Below, piece after piece: positions 13,199-13,818 of a DNA stretch of 13,818 nucleotides. Location of the stretch: assembly GCA_900546295.1 (NCBI GenBank), contig URCK01000046.1:1-13818 (forward strand), given 5' to 3'. The stretch is from an uncultured Eubacteriales bacterium. GTDB taxonomy: Bacteria; Bacillota; Clostridia; Oscillospirales; Oscillospiraceae. Position 1 is the stretch's first letter; every line of letters begins with the position of its first letter. The notes under the pieces were generated by a model. It made no database searches. It was not told the DNA's origin and saw only the letters and a list, made by a program, of their open reading frames with translations. The position numbers and the translations under genes are program-made.

Positions 13199-13818
13199 TC
13201 ATCGCACCACGCCGAACTGAAAGAGATAGTCGCGCCACATCACATAATAGGGCGCTTTGACGTGCACGCCGTCGCCGGAGTATTCCGGCGTCAGCGCGCC
13301 GGTGTCGTCGTCAAAGACGGGGTTGCAGTCGATATAGAAGACTGTCTCGTTGTCGGCGAATTTCTCTATCTCTGCGTTGCGCGCGTCGATGGTCGAATTT
13401 TTGAAGAACGTCGTATCCGACTTTTCCTGCGTCGTGTGGAAGATGGCCTGCAGGAAGATGATGGCGTCGGGCTGTAGCTTACGCACCTCGTCGAGCAGTA
13501 CCTTGTACTGCGCGGCCCAGCTCTCCGCTGTGCCGGTGCCGAGCTCGTTGATGCCGAGCATCAGGTAGATCTTGCCGTAATGCTTGCCCTTTAGCGCCTG
13601 GGCGAGCGTCTGTCTGCCGGGGAACTCCGCCTTTTCCACCGCCGACCAGACGGTCAGCCCGTTGTGGCAGAGATAGTCGGCGTTGGGAAGGTCCGCGTAG
13701 TCCTTGAAGCCGTCGGTGTGCGAGTCGCCGATGAAAAGGGCGTCGTCAAAGTAGCTCGCGTCCACCGTGGTGAAGGGGGAGGCGGGCGCGTCAGGCTCGG
13801 GCTCGGGCTCGGGCTCCG
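13199..13818 (-). CDS. SGNH/GDSL-type hydrolase, 5' end outside window
   Basis: The catalytic domain of an SGNH-fold esterase/acetylhydrolase is complete, but the gene runs off the window's right end. Block I is FIGDSH, with the nucleophile Ser codon at about 13721-13723; block III is LGINELG (Asn); block V is SGDGVHV, giving the Asp-x-x-His pair. A GTG at 13765 could be read as a start, yet the same frame continues upstream through SPFTT and a Glu-Pro repeat to the window edge, so the true start (probably with a signal peptide or membrane anchor) lies beyond. The Glu-Pro linker suggests a cell-surface enzyme, such as a polysaccharide or peptidoglycan O-acetyl esterase; the substrate is unknown. 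It converges on pckG. Confidence 0.88.
   Translation of the reverse strand, partial: EPEPEPEPDAPASPFTTVDASYFDDALFIGDSHTDGFKDYADLPNADYLCHNGLTVWSAVEKAEFPGRQTLAQALKGKHYGKIYLMLGINELGTGTAESWAAQYKVLLDEVRKLQPDAIIFLQAIFHTTQEKSDTTFFKNSTIDARNAEIEKFADNETVFYIDCNPVFDDDTGALTPEYSGDGVHVKAPYYVMWRDYLFQFGVVR
13794..13817. repeat. Hexanucleotide repeat encoding Glu-Pro linker
   Basis: GGCTCG occurs three times in a row (13794-13811) plus one copy with a single change (13812-13817), and may continue past the window. On the - strand it encodes (Glu-Pro)n upstream of the hydrolase domain. Such in-frame hexamer arrays can change copy number between strains. Confidence 0.8.

Noticed and set aside
1..13818. CRISPR array, insertion sequence, prophage, toxin-antitoxin or defence cluster
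   Set aside because: No spaced direct repeats, transposase, integrase or paired toxin-antitoxin frames are present. All large genes are conserved housekeeping or envelope genes.

Overview
The window is ordinary, GC-rich, gene-dense chromosome from a Gram-positive anaerobe, most likely a member of the Clostridia (Oscillospiraceae/Ruminococcaceae-like). This placement is inferred from gene content: the phoH-ybeY-era-(yqzL-like)-recO order, MutS2 with an Smr tail, an HPr carrying both His15 and Ser46, and a G5/3D-domain surface protein near rsmA. Most genes have Shine-Dalgarno sequences and intrinsic terminators of the Firmicutes kind. There are no rRNA or tRNA genes, insertion sequences, prophage genes or CRISPR arrays. 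I see no new defence or mobile system here and do not claim one.

Layout. 1-2793, + strand: the 3' end of phoH, then ybeY (1-nt overlap), era, a tiny yqzL-like gene and recO, a ribosome-maturation and repair cluster. 2848-5229, +: mutS2. 5371-5634, +: HPr, with its own promoter and a strong terminator. 5754-7592, +: uvrC, with an AT-rich palindrome in its promoter region and a 13-bp-stem terminator about 180 nt downstream. 7593-8288: a gap of about 700 nt with no gene I recognise, ending in a near-consensus sigma-A promoter. 8289-9308, +: secreted G5/3D cell-wall protein. 9371-10144, - strand: TauE/SafE-family permease, converging on the 3D gene across a shared two-way terminator. 10278-11141, +: rsmA, divergent from the permease. 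11358-13142, +: GTP-dependent PEP carboxykinase, with an extended -10 promoter and a structured leader. 13199-13818, -: SGNH/GDSL hydrolase whose 5' end lies outside the window, converging on the carboxykinase gene across another two-way terminator.

How the genes work together. YbeY, Era and RsmA all act on 16S rRNA or the small ribosomal subunit. RecO, MutS2 and UvrC act in DNA repair or rescue of stalled ribosomes. HPr and PEP carboxykinase belong to central carbon metabolism and its control. The 3D protein and the SGNH hydrolase act at the cell envelope.

The points most worth a second look are the 29-codon yqzL-like gene, the structured segment just before recO, the palindromes in the uvrC and 3D-gene leaders, the gene-free stretch after uvrC, and the GTP-type PEP carboxykinase. 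All gene calls rest on motifs read by eye; no database search was run.
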